Origin: Akkermansia muciniphila
Lineage (GTDB): Bacteria; Verrucomicrobiota; Verrucomicrobiia; Opitutales; Opitutaceae
Assembly (NCBI GenBank): GCA_945874545.1
Contig: CAMCHD010000004.1
Span: 1 to 34,896 of the forward strand
Direction: 5' to 3'
Length of the DNA: 34,896 bases
Below are positions 1-9,431 of this stretch, piece after piece (within the stretch, counting starts at the first letter, position 1; every line of letters begins with the position of its first letter). A program made the position numbers and the translations under genes. A model generated the notes under the pieces. That model was not told where the DNA came from. It saw only the letters and a list, made by a program, of their open reading frames with translations, and made no database searches.

Positions 1-1823
1 GCGTAGCGGAAGTCGAGGTGCACCCAGGCGGCGGCGGCGAGGTTGAGGTTCCAGGTGACGGCGACGTTGGTGCCGGTGCCGCCCGGGAAGTCGGCCATAC
101 CGGTGCCGGTGTAGCCGGGGTTGGAGGAGCTGAAGGCGACGCCACCGGAGAGCACGGCGCTTTCGGCCTCGAACTTATCCACCCGCGGGCCGGTGGGCAC
201 GACATCGAGCCGCACGGAGTAGCGTCCGAGCGAGGTGTAGGTGTAGTGGACCAACGGGCCGGTGGCGGAGTTGCCGTCGCCAAAGTTCCACCGGTAGGTG
301 GTCGCCCCCGCCGGGTCGGCCGCGAGCGAGAAGGTGGTGGACTGGCCGAGCTCGGTGGGCGGCACGGCGGCGATGGCGTCGTTGCCCGGGAAGCCCGACA
401 CGCCTCCCAGTCCGGTGCGGAAGGTCGAGCGAAACTCGGTCGCGATCGGGTTGCCCACAAAATCGCGCACGCCGCCGGCGGGCAGCACGATCTCGTAAAG
501 CGTGAAGGGCAGGAGCGGCGCTGCGGGACCAAAGCTCAATAGGGTCGTGGTGGTGGACCAGCTGCCGGGGATGGCCGCGCCGCCGACCGGGCGCACGATG
601 AAGCTGGTGGCGTCCACCGTGGCGAGCTCCGGCCACTCGCTGAGGGACACGGTCGGCGTGGTGGTCAGCGGCTGCCCGATGCTGCCGTCGGCGGGGAAAA
701 CTTTTAACACGCTCGGTCCGGTGGTGTCGGGCTGGGTGTCGTGCACCACGATGAGCCCGCCGACGTAGTGGCCGTCCACCTGCTGGTCGTCGGCTACGGC
801 GATGAGGTTGCCGATGGGGCAGGTGAACTGGTCGTCCCAACGCGTGTCGCGCCCGACAAAGCGGCCCTCGAGCACGGGGGCGGCGGGGTTGGTGACGTCG
901 TATTTGTAGACGCCGTGCGTGCCGCCGCGGATGCCGCCGAAGAACATCTTGTTGTTCGCGAAGCTGGTGTATTCGCCGTAGGGCGTGTTGGTGCTGCCGA
1001 GCAGGGTGATATTGGCCGGATCGGTGGTGACGTCGTAGACACGGAAGGGGGTGATGAGCGTGGCGTAGCCGTCGTAGAAGCCACCGATGTAGGAGTCGCC
1101 GCCGCTCGGGATGACGGAGTCGAGCAGGCGGGGTTGGAGGGGGTTGGAGATGTCGACCGTGGCGATGCCGGCGAAGGTCTTCGGCGTCGTGACCACGAGG
1201 GTGTTGCCCATGGCGAAGAGCGGTCCGGCGGGGACGTTGCCCAGTGCGACGCGTGAGAGGGTGGCGACGTGCGCGGGCGCGGCGGGGTCGCTCACGTCGA
1301 TGATGTAGAGGCCGTGGGTGGTCGCGCCGGCGTAGAGGTAATTGCCATGCCACGATACACCCCAGATGCCGCCGGTCACGTCGCCGTAGTTGATGTTGGG
1401 CAACTGGAGCTGGCTGACGAGGGTCGGCGCGGTGGTGACGGTGACGTCCCAGATGTCCACGCCGCGCCCGGAGATGGTCGCCATGTAGGCGGTGCCATCG
1501 GCCCGGCGCGAATAGGTGACCTGGTGCGACTCGGCCTCGCCGGAGCGGAAGTTGCTCTGGAAGGTCGAGCGCAGCACCGGCGCGTAGGGATCGGCGATGT
1601 CCCACACTTCATGGACGGCGTTGCCCGCGAGGATGAGGTAGCCGTTGTAGACCGAGGGCTGGTTGAGATGCAGCGAACTGAGCTGCGGGCTGATCGCGGT
1701 GAACTGCTCGGCCGGGGCGTAGGTGCGGTTGGGGATGACGCCATCCACCGCCCATGCGACCGCGCTCGAAAAAATCAGGCCGAGGGTTACGCAGACGGCA
1801 CGAAAAAGGACAGGCGGGAACAC
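1..1823 (-). CDS. Secreted LVIVP-repeat protein with Ig-like (Big_5-like), PKD and CBM35/6-like modules; C-terminus truncated by window edge
   Basis: Own translation of the minus strand from GTG at 1823: MFPPVLFRAVCVTLGLIFSSAVAWAVDGVIPNRTYAPAEQF... (signal peptide), then LVIVP-type repeats (IIDVSDPAAPAHVATL, VDISNPLQPRLLDS, YDVTNPAAPVLEGRF), PKD motif (YRWNFGDGNSATGPLVHYTYTSLGRYSVRLDV), and FEAESAVLSGGVAFSSSNPGYTGTGMADFPGG (CBM6/35-like). Frame checked at positions 1019 and 59 and is continuous; the ORF track does not list this frame. Confidence 0.8.
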   Translation of the reverse strand, partial: MFPPVLFRAVCVTLGLIFSSAVAWAVDGVIPNRTYAPAEQFTAISPQLSSLHLNQPSVYNGYLILAGNAVHEVWDIADPYAPVLRSTFQSNFRSGEAESHQVTYSRRADGTAYMATISGRGVDIWDVTVTTAPTLVSQLQLPNINYGDVTGGIWGVSWHGNYLYAGATTHGLYIIDVSDPAAPAHVATLSRVALGNVPAGPLFAMGNTLVVTTPKTFAGIATVDISNPLQPRLLDSVIPSGGDSYIGGFYDGYATLITPFRVYDVTTDPANITLLGSTNTPYGEYTSFANNKMFFGGIRGGTHGVYKYDVTNPAAPVLEGRFVGRDTRWDDQFTCPIGNLIAVADDQQVDGHYVGGLIVVHDTQPDTTGPSVLKVFPADGSIGQPLTTTPTVSLSEWPELATVDATSFIVRPVGGAAIPGSWSTTTTLLSFGPAAPLLPFTLYEIVLPAGGVRDFVGNPIATEFRSTFRTGLGGVSGFPGNDAIAAVPPTELGQSTTFSLAADPAGATTYRWNFGDGNSATGPLVHYTYTSLGRYSVRLDVVPTGPRVDKFEAESAVLSGGVAFSSSNPGYTGTGMADFPGGTGTNVAVTWNLNLAAAAWVHLDFRY

Positions 1824-1992
1824 TGTGGGGTAAGGAGGTGGGGCGAGGCGGGGCTTCTGACCGGAAACAAGTTGTTTGTCGCAAGGGCGAAGTCCAGATC
1901 GCGACGTGCTCGTCGGGAGTCATCCCTTTTCATGACAAGCCCCGATCTTGCGGTCACTATGCGCCGCTCCTGATTAAAACCCGCCCCGCCCC

Positions 1993-3975
1993 GTGATGTC
2001 GCTCCGTCCCCTCGCCACGATCACATCACTTCTCCTCAGAGCAGGCTGTCCATGCGTTCGAGCGTGTGGTGCGCTACGCTCTGTTCTTATTGGGCTCGTC
2101 TTCGCACTTACCGTTGCGGCCGAGCCGCTTCCGCCCTTCCCACGGGTTTTCAGCGACACCCCCGTCCACCCCACCGCAAGCCCTGAAGCCCGCGTTCTCC
2201 TCCACACCCTCGCCTCCGCCTGCGGCCGCGCGATGCTCTCCGGCCAGCAGGAGATCACCCCTTGGAGCGGCACCGCCAGCGAGGAGGATTTCGACTACAT
2301 CAAAGCCCAGACCGGCAAAGTCCCAGCCGTGCGCGGCTTCGATTTTATGTTCTACACCCAGGGCGCGCGCGACGGTCGCGTCGCCGAGCGCGCCATCGAG
2401 TGGCATCGCGCCGGCGGCATCGTCCACATCTGCCTGCACTGGAAAACCGGCTCAACCGCGGACAATCAGGCTTTCTCCACCGGAAAAACCGACTTCGACC
2501 TCGGCGAAGCGCTCACCCCCGGCACCCGCGATCACGAGGAATTCGTCACCGAGATGGATATGGTCGCAGGCGAACTAAAAAAACTCCAAAAAGCCAAGGT
2601 CCCCGTCATCTGGCGCCCCTTCCACGAGGTCAGCGGGGGCTGGTTCTGGTGGGGCGCCAAGGGCCCGGAGAACTTCATCCGCGCCTGGCGCTTCATGTAT
2701 GAGCGCTACACCGAAAAACACGGCATCGACAACCTCCTCTGGACTTACAACCCCACCGCCCACCACGGCGGCGTCGAGGTCTGGCACCCCGGCCACGCCT
2801 ACGTGGACATCGTCGGCTACGACGTTTACCCGGACAAAGGCACCCACCCCGTCCACGCCGAGATGTATCGGCGTTTCCACGACTTCTACCTCGGCCGCAA
2901 GCCCTTCGCCCTCACCGAAAATGGCGGCCTGCCCGACCCCGACGAGATGTTCCGCCAAAACGCCGGCTGGGCCTTCTTCAGCACCTGGACCAAAAACTTC
3001 GTCACCGACCCGGCCGTAAACCATCCCGATTTCCTCCGACGCGTTTACCAGCACTCGCGCGTGGTCAACCGCGAGCGCGTGGCCCCCACCCTCGCCACCC
3101 TCGCTCCGCCCTCGGCCGGGAAACCCCGTCGCCTCCTTTTCCTCAGCCCGCCCGCGCCGCTCTCCCGCCAGCCCAGCGGACCTCAGCGGATCGAAGTCGC
3201 CCTCCTCGACGAAAACTCTCGCACCGTCCGCGACGTCTCCGGGGAGATCGCGCTCACCCTCGACCCCGCTCCTCCCGGAACCCCGCCGCTTGGCCGGGTA
3301 AAGCTCGTGCGTGGCATCGCCCTCTTCGAAGACCTCCGCCCCGCCATCGTCGGCGACGCTTTCAAACTCGTCGCTTGGCCCGACCCCGCTCTCCGTTCCC
3401 GCGGCGTCGATCCCCAAACCGGTGCCACCATCCCCATCTACGAAAAACTAGGCGCCGAGTTCGTCTCCTGGCCCTCCGCCAGCGTCCCCGCCGAGTCCAC
3501 GAACGCGCCCCCCGCGCCCGCCGCTGAGGTCGATCTCGCCGACTACGCCACCGGCCGGGTCAAAAACCCACCCGCCCGCGTCACCGCCCGCACCGTCGAT
3601 TTTTCCGCGCCCGGCTCCAAGGACACCGAGTTTGTCGCCCGCCTTACCACCGAGCTCCTCGCCCCCGCCGACGGCAACTACACCTTCTTCGTGACCGCCG
3701 ACGATTCCGGCGAGCTCTACCTCACCGAGCCTGGCCAGCCCCCCACCGCCTCGGCCCGCCCCCTTGCCCGCTGCCCCGGTTACTCCGGCGACAAGAAGTG
3801 GGACACCTTTCCCGAGCAAACATCCCGCCCCGTCGCCCTCCGCGCCGGTCAACGCATTCGCCTTACCGGCGTATATCGCCAGCGTAGCGGCGGCCACCAC
3901 CTCGTCATCGGCTGGCGCCTGCCCGACGGCACCGAGGAGAAACCCATCCCCGGCCGCCGCCTCATTCACCCCTGA
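1993..3975 (+). CDS. GH26 family beta-mannanase-like glycoside hydrolase with C-terminal PA14-like module
   Basis: VPVIWRPFHEVSGGWFWWG (GH26 acid/base region), LLWTYNPTAHHG, YVDIVGYDVYPD, KPFALTENGG (nucleophile region); C-terminal ADGNYTFFVTADDSGELYLTEPG is PA14-like. Start codon uncertain (GTG/ATG near 1993). Confidence 0.85.
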   Translation: MMSLRPLATITSLLLRAGCPCVRACGALRSVLIGLVFALTVAAEPLPPFPRVFSDTPVHPTASPEARVLLHTLASACGRAMLSGQQEITPWSGTASEEDFDYIKAQTGKVPAVRGFDFMFYTQGARDGRVAERAIEWHRAGGIVHICLHWKTGSTADNQAFSTGKTDFDLGEALTPGTRDHEEFVTEMDMVAGELKKLQKAKVPVIWRPFHEVSGGWFWWGAKGPENFIRAWRFMYERYTEKHGIDNLLWTYNPTAHHGGVEVWHPGHAYVDIVGYDVYPDKGTHPVHAEMYRRFHDFYLGRKPFALTENGGLPDPDEMFRQNAGWAFFSTWTKNFVTDPAVNHPDFLRRVYQHSRVVNRERVAPTLATLAPPSAGKPRRLLFLSPPAPLSRQPSGPQRIEVALLDENSRTVRDVSGEIALTLDPAPPGTPPLGRVKLVRGIALFEDLRPAIVGDAFKLVAWPDPALRSRGVDPQTGATIPIYEKLGAEFVSWPSASVPAESTNAPPAPAAEVDLADYATGRVKNPPARVTARTVDFSAPGSKDTEFVARLTTELLAPADGNYTFFVTADDSGELYLTEPGQPPTASARPLARCPGYSGDKKWDTFPEQTSRPVALRAGQRIRLTGVYRQRSGGHHLVIGWRLPDGTEEKPIPGRRLIHP

Positions 3976-4020
3976 GGCCCGCCTTAACCTTCAACTCAAC
4001 CGTAACCCCGACCATCCTCC

Positions 4021-6363
4021 ATGCGCCTCCTCACCCTCCTGCCCGCCCTCGCCGCCATGCTCCTCCCTCCCGCCCCGGCCTCAGCCCAACCCACCCCCGC
4101 CCCGCCCGCCGCCGCCGACACCGTCCTATGGTATCCAACTCCCGGTTACGAGGTCATCACCGAGGGCCTCCCGCTGGGCAACGGCCGCCTCGGCGCCCTC
4201 GTGCTCGGCGACCCCGCCGCCGAGCGCATCGCCCTGAACGAGGATACCCTCTGGTCCGGCCGCCCCTACGATCCCGTCAACCCCGACGCCCTCCGCGACC
4301 TGCCCGAGATCCGCCGCCTCGTCTTCGCCGGCGACTACAAAAAAGCCGCCGACCTCGCCGACCGCTCCCTCGTCGGCAAACCCAACCGCTGGCAGGCCTC
4401 CTACCAGCCCCTCGGCGACCTCCTCCTTGACCTCCCCGGCCACGCCCGCGCCACCGACTACCGCCGCGAACTCGACCTCGACACCGCCATCGCCCGCGTC
4501 TCCTACACCGTGGACGGCGTCCGCTACACCCGCGAACACTTCGTCAGCGCCCCCGCCCAGGCCCTCGTCGTCCGCCTCACCGCCGACCGCCCCGGCATGA
4601 TCAACGTCGCCGCCCGCCTCGCCTCCCAACAGGAAAAAACCCGCGTCCAGATCGACCCGCGCGGCCTCACCCTCACCGGTCGCAACCGCGGCGATTCCTC
4701 CGGCGAGGGCGCCCTCGCCTTCCACACCCGCCTCGAAATCCGTCCCGAAGGCGGCCGCGCCATGCCCGGCGACGCCCGCATCACTGTCCGCGACGCCGAC
4801 GCCGTCACCTTCCTGCTCGTCGCCGCCACCAGCCACGTCTCCTGGAACGACACCTCCGCCGACCCGCAGAAACGCACCGACGCCCACCTCGACCTCTCCC
4901 GTGGCCGCTCCTACGCCGACCTCCGCACCGCCCACCTCGCCGACTACCAACCCCTCTTCCGCCGCATGACCTTCGCCCTCGGCGAAGACACCCCCGCCAC
5001 CCGCGCCGCCACCGCCCTCCCCACCGACGCCCGCGTCGCCGCCTACGCCTCCGGCCGCGATCCGTCCCTCGCCGCCCTCTACGCCCAGTTTGGCCGTTAC
5101 CTGCTCCTCGCCTCCTCCCGCCCCGGCACCCAGGCCGCCAATCTCCAGGGCATCTGGAACGAAAAAGCCTCCCCGCCCTGGGGCTCGAAATACACCATCA
5201 ACATCAACCTCCAGATGAACTACTGGCCGGCCCTCGCCGGCAACCTCGCCGAGTGCGCCGAGCCCCTCCACCGCCTCGTCGCCGAGGCCGCCCAGAGCGG
5301 CGCCCGCACCGCCGAAAAAATGTATGGTGCCCCCGGCTGGGTTGCCCACCACAACCTCGACCTCTGGCGCGGCACCGCCCCCGTCGATGGCGTTTTCTGG
5401 GGCATGTGGCCCATGGGCGGCGCCTGGCTCGCCATCCAGGACTACGACACCACCCGCTTCACGGGCGACCGCGACCACCTCGCCCGCTCCTACGCCCTGC
5501 TCAAGGGCTCCGCCGAGTTCTACCTCGCCACCCTCCAGGAGCACCCGACCAAGGGCTGGCTCGTCACCAACCCCTCCAACTCCCCCGAAAACGGCCACCC
5601 CTTCGGCAGCTCCATCACCGCCGGCCCCGCGATGGACAACCAGATCCTGCGCGACCTCTTCACCGCCTGTATCGAGGCGTCCACTACGCTCGGCCTCGAC
5701 CCCGATTTCCGCACCCGCGTCGCCGCCGCCCGCGACCGCCTGCCCCCCCACCAGATCGGCAAGGCCGGGCAACTCCAGGAATGGCTCGACGACTGGGACA
5801 TGGAGGCCCCCGAGCGCCACCACCGCCACATCTCGCACCTCTACGCCCTGCACCCCTCCGCCCAGATCACCCCGCTGCACAGCCCCGAGCTCGCCGCCGC
5901 CGCCCGCCGCACCCTCGAGATCCGCGGCGACGCCGCCACCGGCTGGAGCCTCGGCTGGAAGATCAACTGCTCGGCCCGCCTGCTCGACGGCAAACGCGCC
6001 CACGAACTGCTCACCCAGCTCCTCTGCACCGAGCGCACGTATCCCAATCTCTTCGACGCCCACCCGCCCTTCCAGATCGACGGCAACTTCGGCGGTGCGA
6101 ACGGCATCATGGAGATGCTCCTGCAAAGCCACGCCGGCGAGCTCCACCTCCTCCCCGCGTTGCCCCCCGCCTGGCCCACCGGCCGCGTCACCGGCCTGCG
6201 CGCCCGCCCCGGCGTCACCGTTGACCTCGCCTGGGAAAACGGCCGCCTCACCGAAGCCCGCCTCACCGCCGACCGAGACCTCACCATCCCCGTCCGCCTC
6301 GCCACCGGGCAACCCGCCTCGACCAAGCTCCGCGCCGGCCAGCCCCGTCTTCTCCAACCCTGA
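4021..6363 (+). CDS. GH95 family alpha-L-fucosidase (or alpha-L-galactosidase), secreted
   Basis: Signal peptide; [93 protein letters not shown] and [21 protein letters not shown] are GH95 hallmarks. Confidence 0.92.
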   Translation: MRLLTLLPALAAMLLPPAPASAQPTPAPPAAADTVLWYPTPGYEVITEGLPLGNGRLGALVLGDPAAERIALNEDTLWSGRPYDPVNPDALRDLPEIRRLVFAGDYKKAADLADRSLVGKPNRWQASYQPLGDLLLDLPGHARATDYRRELDLDTAIARVSYTVDGVRYTREHFVSAPAQALVVRLTADRPGMINVAARLASQQEKTRVQIDPRGLTLTGRNRGDSSGEGALAFHTRLEIRPEGGRAMPGDARITVRDADAVTFLLVAATSHVSWNDTSADPQKRTDAHLDLSRGRSYADLRTAHLADYQPLFRRMTFALGEDTPATRAATALPTDARVAAYASGRDPSLAALYAQFGRYLLLASSRPGTQAANLQGIWNEKASPPWGSKYTININLQMNYWPALAGNLAECAEPLHRLVAEAAQSGARTAEKMYGAPGWVAHHNLDLWRGTAPVDGVFWGMWPMGGAWLAIQDYDTTRFTGDRDHLARSYALLKGSAEFYLATLQEHPTKGWLVTNPSNSPENGHPFGSSITAGPAMDNQILRDLFTACIEASTTLGLDPDFRTRVAAARDRLPPHQIGKAGQLQEWLDDWDMEAPERHHRHISHLYALHPSAQITPLHSPELAAAARRTLEIRGDAATGWSLGWKINCSARLLDGKRAHELLTQLLCTERTYPNLFDAHPPFQIDGNFGGANGIMEMLLQSHAGELHLLPALPPAWPTGRVTGLRARPGVTVDLAWENGRLTEARLTADRDLTIPVRLATGQPASTKLRAGQPRLLQP

Positions 6364-6407
6364 ACCGGCCCCGCCTCCTCCCTTCCCCCTCCCGCCTTCC
6401 CGCTCCC

Positions 6408-7799
6408 ATGCACCTCCCCCGCCTCGCCTCCTTCGCACTGCTGGCCCTCGCCCCCGCCGCTCTCTTCGCCGGCAATCCGCTCATCAACACCGTCCAATCC
6501 GCCGACCCCTCCGCCCACGTCTGGCCGGGCGACGAGCGTCTCTGGGTCTACGCCTCGCACGACGAGCCCGGCACCAACACCCACGACACGATGCGCAGCT
6601 ACCACGTGTTTTCCTCCACCGATCTGGTCAACTGGACCGACTACGGCATCGTTTTCCACCAAAACGGAGCCCCCTGGGCCGCCGGTAACATGTGGGCCAT
6701 CGACTGCGTGAAACGCGGCGACACCTACTACATCGTTTACTGCGCCATCGACCGCCAGGACGGCAATTTTCACACCGCCCTTGCCACCTCCAAACTCCCC
6801 CAAGGCCCCTTCCGCGACCTCGGCAAGATCGAAGGCACCGCCGGGGGCCAGGACCCCTCCGTCTTTATCGACCACGACGACCAGCCCTACCTCTACTGGG
6901 GCGGCGGCAACAAGATCTTCGCCGCCAAACTCACCCCCGACCTCCGCGCCGTCGTGCCTGACTCCAAGGTCGAGCTCACCAGCCAGCTCAAATGGTGCTA
7001 CGAGGGCCCCTGGGTCCACACCTACAACGGCAAGTATTACCTCACCTACCCCGGCCTCTTCGAAAAGAAATGGCCCGAGCGCATGTATTACGCCACCGCC
7101 GATGGCCCCCTCGGCCCCTACACCTACCGCGGCGAATACATCCCGCTCTTTAAACACAGCGCCGGCACCAACCACGGCTCCGTCGTGGAATACAAGGGCC
7201 GCTGGATCGCCTTCCACCACGGCGACGAACTCTCCGGCGGCAACGGCGTCTCGCGCAACCTCATGGCCGACTGGCTCCACTACGAGGCCGACGGCTCCAT
7301 CCGCCCCATCGTGCCCACCGCCGAGGGTGTGGCCGTCGGCGTCCCTCCCGGCCCGTCCCGCGTCACGCTCCACCTCGAAGCCGAAAACGGCCCCGCCTCC
7401 CTCGGCACCCTCGTCGGCACCGGCGTCGCCACCGAGAAGCCCGGCTTCACCGGCGAGGGCTACGTCACGCCCTTCCGCGGCCCCTTCTCCGGCGTCACCG
7501 TCATCGCCCAATCCGCCATGGCCCGGCGGGCTCGCCTCTTCATCCGCTACTCCGCCGAGGCCGACCAAAGGAACAAACTCATGGTCAACTACACCACCTA
7601 CGACGACCCGCAGAGCCCCGAGCCCGGCCGTTTTGAAAGGTTTCTCAGCTTCCCGTCGACCGGCGGCGCCTGGGCCGAAAAGGACGTCGGCGTGATCCAA
7701 CTCCAGCCCGGCGACAACCCCATCCGCCTCTACCGCAGCCCGAGCACCGGCACCGGCGGCCTCCTCGTCGATCACTTCCGCCTCGCCCCCGTCGAGTAA
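6408..7799 (+). CDS. GH43 family glycoside hydrolase with C-terminal CBM6/35-like module (tandem paralog 1)
   Basis: Signal peptide then NPLINTVQSADPSAHVWPGDERLWVYASHDEPGTN; GQDPSVFIDHDDQPYLYWG; CYEGPWVH; C-terminal LHLEAENG. Three GH43 catalytic regions retained. Confidence 0.88.
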   Translation: MHLPRLASFALLALAPAALFAGNPLINTVQSADPSAHVWPGDERLWVYASHDEPGTNTHDTMRSYHVFSSTDLVNWTDYGIVFHQNGAPWAAGNMWAIDCVKRGDTYYIVYCAIDRQDGNFHTALATSKLPQGPFRDLGKIEGTAGGQDPSVFIDHDDQPYLYWGGGNKIFAAKLTPDLRAVVPDSKVELTSQLKWCYEGPWVHTYNGKYYLTYPGLFEKKWPERMYYATADGPLGPYTYRGEYIPLFKHSAGTNHGSVVEYKGRWIAFHHGDELSGGNGVSRNLMADWLHYEADGSIRPIVPTAEGVAVGVPPGPSRVTLHLEAENGPASLGTLVGTGVATEKPGFTGEGYVTPFRGPFSGVTVIAQSAMARRARLFIRYSAEADQRNKLMVNYTTYDDPQSPEPGRFERFLSFPSTGGAWAEKDVGVIQLQPGDNPIRLYRSPSTGTGGLLVDHFRLAPVE

Positions 7800-7803
7800 G
7801 GCC

Positions 7804-7832
7804 AGGTGGCACGCGTTGTCCCCAACGCGTTT
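7804..7832 (+). repeat. Copy of dispersed intergenic repeat AGGTGGMACGCGTTGTCCCCAA
   Basis: AGGTGGCACGCGTTGTCCCCAACGCGTTT directly after the GH43 stop; 21/22 match to the copy at 10823-10844. Confidence 0.7.
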
Positions 7833-7893
7833 CTGCCTCCCGTCGCCGCCGCCCGTCCGCCTCCCGTCCCTTCCACACGACTCGCCCCACCCG

Positions 7894-7923
7894 AAAAACA
7901 CTCCCCCGCGTGGAGTGTTTTTT
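7894..7923 (+). terminator. Rho-independent terminator-like hairpin between GH43 paralogs 1 and 2
   Basis: AAAAACACTCC-cccgcgt-GGAGTGTTTTT followed by T: perfect 11-bp stem with A-rich 5' flank and U-tract. Confidence 0.75.
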
Positions 7924-7994
7924 CATTTCGCGCCCGGCCCCAGCCCAGCTCGCGTCTCCCGCGCCCGTGGGAACACGATCGCCCGTTTCACCCC

Positions 7995-9368
7995 ATGCGC
8001 CTCCCCCGCCTCGCCTCCCCCGCCCTGCTTGCCACCGCAATCGCCATGGCCTCGGCCGCCCCCGTCTTCGCCCAGACGCCGCCCGCCGCCGGCAACCCGC
8101 TCTTCACCCACGTCTTCGCCGCCGATCCCTCCGCCCACGTCTGGCCCGGCGACGACCGCCTCTGGCTCTACACCTCGAACGACGTCCCCGGCACCAACAC
8201 CCACGCGACGATGGATGGCTACCACGTCTTCTCCACCCGCGACCTCGTCAACTGGACCGACCACGGCCGCGTGCTCCATCTCGACCAAGTGCCCTGGGCC
8301 ATCAGCCACATGTGGGCCATCGACGCCATCCTCTGGAAAGGCACCTACTACCTCGTTTACTGCGCCAAGGAACGCGAGACCGGCATGTTCCGCACCGGCC
8401 TCGCCACCAGCGACCGCCCCGAAGGCCCCTTCACCGACATCGGCTTCATCCAGGGCGTAAACTGGGGCCAGGATCCCTCCGTCATCGTCGGCGACGACGG
8501 CCACCCCTACCTTTTCTGGGGCGCCGGCGGCGGCTGCGAAGCCGTCCGCCTCACCGACGATCTCCGCTCCGCCGTCCCCGAAACCAGGGTCAAACTCACC
8601 GACCAACTGCCCGAGTTTTTCGAGGGCCCATGGGTCCACCGCTACAAGGGCAAATACGTGCTCAGCTACCCCGGCCTGCCCGAGGGCAAGTGGCCCCAGC
8701 ACATGTATTACGCTTTCGCCGACCAGCCCCTCGGCCCCTACACCTACCAAGGAAAATACATGGCCGGCTTTCCCGGCATGTCCGGCACCAACCACGGCTC
8801 GATCATCCAATACAAGGACCACTGGATCTTCTTCTACCACGGCGCCCGCGGCCCCGGTGCCGCCGGCCAGAGCCGCACCGTCATGGCCGACTTTATCCAA
8901 CCCGACGCCGACGGCAAACTCCCCCTCATCGCCCCGAGCGACGCCGGCATCACCGGCGGCCGCCCCGCCCGCATCACCTTCCTGCTCGAAGCCGAAAACG
9001 GCGCCGCCGCCGGCGGCCGCCTCGACTCCGCCGCCGTAGCCTCCACCTTGCCCGGCTACTCCGGCCGCGGCTACGTCACCGGCTTCGACCGCAAGCACGG
9101 CTTCGTCGAAGTCCTCGCCCTCACCGGCAACCCCGGCACCTACCGCCTCTCCGTCCGCTACCAATCCCCGACCGACGCCAAAGCCAACCTCCGCGTCAAC
9201 GCCCACGAGCGCAAGGACGTCGCCTTCCCCCGCACCGAGTCCTTCACCACCCTCGACCTCGGCACCGTCAAACTCCACGCCGGCGAAAACCGCGTCCGCG
9301 TGATCAACGAGGCCGCCCGCCTGCCCGACCTCGCCATCGACGCCTTCCTCCTCGAGCTCCAGCCCTGA
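7995..9368 (+). CDS. GH43 family glycoside hydrolase with C-terminal CBM6/35-like module (tandem paralog 2)
   Basis: Start at ATG 7995 preferred over the ORF-track start at 7806 because it opens a signal peptide (MRLPRLASPALLATAIAMASAAPVFAQ) and a terminator-like hairpin lies at 7894-7923. AADPSAHVWPGDDRLWLYTSNDVPGTN; GQDPSVIVGDDGHPYLFWG; FFEGPWVHR. Confidence 0.88.
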   Translation: MRLPRLASPALLATAIAMASAAPVFAQTPPAAGNPLFTHVFAADPSAHVWPGDDRLWLYTSNDVPGTNTHATMDGYHVFSTRDLVNWTDHGRVLHLDQVPWAISHMWAIDAILWKGTYYLVYCAKERETGMFRTGLATSDRPEGPFTDIGFIQGVNWGQDPSVIVGDDGHPYLFWGAGGGCEAVRLTDDLRSAVPETRVKLTDQLPEFFEGPWVHRYKGKYVLSYPGLPEGKWPQHMYYAFADQPLGPYTYQGKYMAGFPGMSGTNHGSIIQYKDHWIFFYHGARGPGAAGQSRTVMADFIQPDADGKLPLIAPSDAGITGGRPARITFLLEAENGAAAGGRLDSAAVASTLPGYSGRGYVTGFDRKHGFVEVLALTGNPGTYRLSVRYQSPTDAKANLRVNAHERKDVAFPRTESFTTLDLGTVKLHAGENRVRVINEAARLPDLAIDAFLLELQP

Positions 9369-9431
9369 ACCGCCCGCCGTCGTCTCAACACCCTTTCGCC
9401 CACCCGCCCCCGCTTGTCTCCCACCCTTCTC

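Noticed and set aside
175-1605. 476-aa minus-strand ORF (MGHRRSLRAG...)
   Set aside because: Arg/His/Pro-rich out-of-frame product; the neighbouring minus frame encodes the LVIVP/PKD protein.
1865-1877. AAACAA-G-TTGTTT palindrome in the LVIVP/GH26 promoter region as an operator
   Set aside because: Short, single occurrence in the window; could be chance.
4126-6438. 770-aa antisense ORF opposite GH95
   Set aside because: Shadow of GH95; no domain features.
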